Shown: one piece after another, positions 61,544 to 64,000 of the stretch
Position numbering within the stretch: position 1 is the first letter of the stretch
How the letters are laid out: each line of letters starts with the position of its first letter
Assembly: GCF_017355885.1 (NCBI RefSeq)
Contig: NZ_JAFEUU010000001.1
Span: 434,001-498,000, forward strand
Reading direction: 5' to 3'
Length of the DNA: 64,000 nucleotides
DNA from: Sabulicella rubraurantiaca
GTDB taxonomy: Bacteria > Pseudomonadota > Alphaproteobacteria > Acetobacterales > Acetobacteraceae
Notes under the pieces: generated by a model
Told to the model about the DNA's origin: nothing
What the model saw: the letters and a program-made list of their open reading frames with translations, nothing else
The model's database searches: none
Program-made: the position numbers and the translations under genes

Positions 61544-62502
61544 AGCGCCTCCTGCCGCTTCTCCTGCTCGCTGGCTGTTCCGGCCCGCAAACCCCGCTTG
61601 ACGCGTGGGGGCCGCAGGCGGATCGCATCGCCACGCTCACCTGGCTGCTCTTCAGCGGCGGTGGGGTGATCCTGACGATCGTGGTGGTGGCCATCACCCT
61701 CGCGCTCTGGGCGCCGTCCTCTTGGCGGAAGCGCATGGGCAATATCCGCTTCGTGATCGGCATGGGCATCATCTTCCCAGTTGTGACGCTGACCGCCCTG
61801 CTCGCCCACTCCCTCGGCGTTTCGCGCGCCCTCGTCACCTCTGGCGGGGAAGAGCCGATGCGCATCGAGATCGTCGGCCGGCAGTATTGGTGGGAGATGC
61901 GCTACCTCGACACCGGCGCCGTCACCGCCAACGAGTTGCGCCTGCCGCGGGGGCGGGAGGTAGAGTTGATCCTGACCTCGGCCGACGTCATCCACTCGGT
62001 CTGGATCCCCAATCTGCACGGCAAGCTGGATATGATCCCCGGCAAGGCCAACGTGCTTCGCCTGCGCGCCGACCGCGTGGGCGAGCTGCGCGGACAATGC
62101 ACCGAGTTCTGCGGCGAGCAGCATACGCTGATGGCCTTCCCCGTCGTCGTGCACGAGCCGCCTGAGTTCGAGGCATGGCTCGAGCGGCAAATCGCCCCCA
62201 TCCCTGCCCCCGCCACACCGGAACTGGAAGCCGGGATGCGCGTCTTCGGTGCGGCCGGATGCGGCGCCTGTCATGCGGTGCGGGGGACCGAATGGCGGGC
62301 GCGCATCGCGCCCGACCTGTCGCGCCTTGGCTCGCGTCTCACCCTTGCCGGCGGGGCGCTGCCCAATAACCTCGGCAACCTTGCGGGATGGATTGCCGCC
62401 CCGCAGGACATCAAGCCGGGGAACCACATGCCCGCCTTTGCGCGCTCGCTCTCGGGCGAGGAGATCCTCGCCCTTTCCACCTGGCTGGACTCGCTGCGGT
62501 GA
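61540..62502 (+). CDS. coxB: Cytochrome c oxidase subunit II with fused haem c (caa3 type)
   Basis: 320 aa from ATG 61540. The signal ends in a lipobox (LLLLAGCSG). Two membrane segments precede the CuA domain: VIHSVWIPNLHGKLD and CTEFCGEQHTLMAFP hold the ligands. A C-terminal cytochrome c domain has CGACH near residue 243, so electrons can come directly from ActE or cytochrome c. It overlaps the coxA start by GTGA. Confidence 0.95.
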   Translation: MKRLLPLLLLAGCSGPQTPLDAWGPQADRIATLTWLLFSGGGVILTIVVVAITLALWAPSSWRKRMGNIRFVIGMGIIFPVVTLTALLAHSLGVSRALVTSGGEEPMRIEIVGRQYWWEMRYLDTGAVTANELRLPRGREVELILTSADVIHSVWIPNLHGKLDMIPGKANVLRLRADRVGELRGQCTEFCGEQHTLMAFPVVVHEPPEFEAWLERQIAPIPAPATPELEAGMRVFGAAGCGACHAVRGTEWRARIAPDLSRLGSRLTLAGGALPNNLGNLAGWIAAPQDIKPGNHMPAFARSLSGEEILALSTWLDSLR

Positions 62503-64000
62503 CGACGCCGAACCCCCTGCCCCGACCGCCAGAGGAGCTCGAACGTCTCAAGGCCGCGTGGGAGCGGCCGCGCGGCTGGCGCGCCTTCACCGACATCAAC
62601 AACAACATCATCGGCCCGCTCTTCATCGCGACGGCGCTGCTCTTTCTCACCCTCGCCGGGCTGCTGGGCGTCATCATTCGGCTGCAGCTCGCCTGGCCGG
62701 GCCTCGAGATCGTCAGCGCAGCCGCGTACAATCAGATCTTCACCATGCACGGCACGGTGATGATGTTCCTTTTCGCCGTGCCGGCGGTCGAGGCGGTCGG
62801 CATCACGCTGCTTCCGTCCATGCTCGGCTCGCGGGAGATGCCAACGCCGCGCCTTGGCGCCTATGCCTATTGGATCTACCTGATCGGCGGCTTGTCCTTC
62901 TACGCCTCGCTCTTCTTCGACGCGGCACCCGATGGCGGCTGGTTCATGTATCCGCCGCTGACGAGCAAGGAGAACTCGCCCGGCATCAACACCGACATGT
63001 ACCTGCTGGGCATCGGCTTCATCGAGATTTCCGCCATCGCGGGCGCGATCGAGTTGATCGTCGGCATCCTCCGCTGCCGCACGCCGGGCATGACGCTTGG
63101 CCGGATGCCGATCTTCGCCTGGGCGATGCTGGTTTTCGCCGGGATGGTCATCATTGCTTTCCCGGCGGTCATCATCGCTTCGACGCTGCTGGAGCTGGAG
63201 CGCGCCTTCGACTGGCCCTTCTTCCTGCCTGAGCGTGGCGGCGACCCGCTCCTGTGGCAACACCTGTTCTGGTTCTTCGGCCATCCGGAAGTCTACGTCA
63301 TCTTCCTGCCCGCCGCCGGAATGGTGTCCATGATCGTGCCGGCGATGGCGCGCACGCCGCTGCTGGCGCATTCGCTGGTGTTGCTGGCGCTGGTGGCGAC
63401 CGCCTTCCTGTCCTTCGGCCTGTGGGTCCACCACATGTACACGGTCGGCATCCCGGCGATGAGCCTCGCCTTCTTCGCCGCCGCCGGCTTCGCCGTCTCC
63501 ATCCCGTCGGGGCTCCAGGTCTTTGCCTGGATCGGAACGCTCGCCTCTGGAGAGAAGGCGCGGCTGAACGCGGCGGGGCTCTTCGTGCTGGGGTTCCTGT
63601 TCATCTTCACGCTGGGCGGGCTGACAGGCGTCATGGTTTCGGTCACGCCCTTCGACTGGCAGGCGCACGACACCTACTTCATCGTGGCACACCTGCATTA
63701 CGTGCTGATCGGCGGCATGGTGTTCCCGCTTCTCGCGGCGCTCTACCACTGGGCGCCTTCGGTCGGGACGCCGCTTTCGGAACGCCTGGGTAAGTGGGCC
63801 TTCTGGCTGCTCTTCCTCGGCACCAACCTCACCTTCTTCCCCATGCACATCTCGGGATTCCTGGGGATGCCGCGGCGCATCTACACCTACCCTGCGGGGC
63901 TGGGGCTGGAGATCTGGAACCTGCTTTCCACCCTTGGCGCGCTCACCGTGCTCGTGGGAGGCATCATCCTGATCTACGACATCGCCCGGAACTTCCGGCT
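62499..64000 (+). CDS. coxA: Cytochrome c oxidase subunit I, partial (right edge)
   Basis: GTG 62499 opens a frame still open at the window end (500 codons seen). Haem and CuB sites are present: FTMHGTVMMFLFA, WFFGHPEVYVIFLP (His-Tyr crosslink), FGLWVHHMYTVG and FIVAHLHYVLIGG. It reduces O2 and pumps protons. caa3 subunit I often carries a fused subunit III at the C-terminus, which lies beyond the edge here. The N-terminal 30 residues are soluble. Confidence 0.96.
   Translation, partial: MTTPNPLPRPPEELERLKAAWERPRGWRAFTDINNNIIGPLFIATALLFLTLAGLLGVIIRLQLAWPGLEIVSAAAYNQIFTMHGTVMMFLFAVPAVEAVGITLLPSMLGSREMPTPRLGAYAYWIYLIGGLSFYASLFFDAAPDGGWFMYPPLTSKENSPGINTDMYLLGIGFIEISAIAGAIELIVGILRCRTPGMTLGRMPIFAWAMLVFAGMVIIAFPAVIIASTLLELERAFDWPFFLPERGGDPLLWQHLFWFFGHPEVYVIFLPAAGMVSMIVPAMARTPLLAHSLVLLALVATAFLSFGLWVHHMYTVGIPAMSLAFFAAAGFAVSIPSGLQVFAWIGTLASGEKARLNAAGLFVLGFLFIFTLGGLTGVMVSVTPFDWQAHDTYFIVAHLHYVLIGGMVFPLLAALYHWAPSVGTPLSERLGKWAFWLLFLGTNLTFFPMHISGFLGMPRRIYTYPAGLGLEIWNLLSTLGALTVLVGGIILIYDIARNFR

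Overview
The window is about 64 kb of high-GC DNA with the gene style of an aerobic alphaproteobacterium, most likely Acetobacteraceae/Rhodospirillales (Roseomonas-like). That placement is inferred from gene content (alternative complex III with a caa3-type oxidase, a SelD fusion protein, the Lhr-type ligase-associated repair cluster) and codon use, not from a marker gene. The left ~10 kb differs from the rest. It is gene-poor, partly lower in GC, and holds a serine recombinase, several frameshifted small genes and defence-like genes, so it reads as a decaying mobile/defence island. From about 10.1 kb rightwards the window is compact core or metabolic genome with many 4-base start/stop overlaps.

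Layout. 1-10 kb: a truncated EVE-like gene at the left edge, small hypotheticals, an excalibur protein, a serine recombinase, a frameshifted Ala-rich gene, and a tightly coupled minus-strand cassette (6524 to 3424) that ends in a metallophosphoesterase. Two more frameshifted small genes, a DUF4393/Abi-alpha-like protein and a methyltransferase follow. 10-18 kb: hydantoinase/oxoprolinase hyuA-hyuB behind an SDR gene, a divergent D-2-hydroxyacid dehydrogenase, and a chemoreceptor gene split by an in-frame amber codon. 18-22 kb: flavin-reductase-like protein, iron permease, bacterioferritin, Bfd and an iron-binding protein, with three Fur-like operators. 22-28 kb: ligase-associated DNA repair set (ligase, exonuclease, Lhr-type helicase, PdeM). 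28-42 kb: fasciclin protein, photolyase, phosphatase, creatininase, DUF6134 protein, SixA, CHAD protein, nuclease, methyltransferase, citrate synthase, a KaiC-like ATPase with a hybrid histidine kinase, and an extensin-like protein.

42-64 kb is the most coherent part. A complete alternative complex III operon (actABCDEF) and the start of a caa3 oxidase operon (ctaG, coxB, coxA, running off the right edge) are separated by a ~12 kb selenium module: selA, selB, tRNA-Sec (UCA), a SelD fusion, and a formate dehydrogenase whose catalytic subunit has an in-frame UGA followed by a SECIS-like hairpin. With the FocA-type formate channel and a NrfD-like membrane subunit this makes a self-contained unit: make selenophosphate, charge tRNA-Sec, decode UGA, import formate, oxidise it, and deliver electrons next to the ACIII-caa3 respiratory chain.

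The strongest candidate for something undescribed is the minus-strand cassette at 3424-6524: two tiny ORFs and three larger genes in tight coupling, only the last of which I recognise. The best supported unusual observation is the complete selenocysteine/formate module lodged between act and cox genes.
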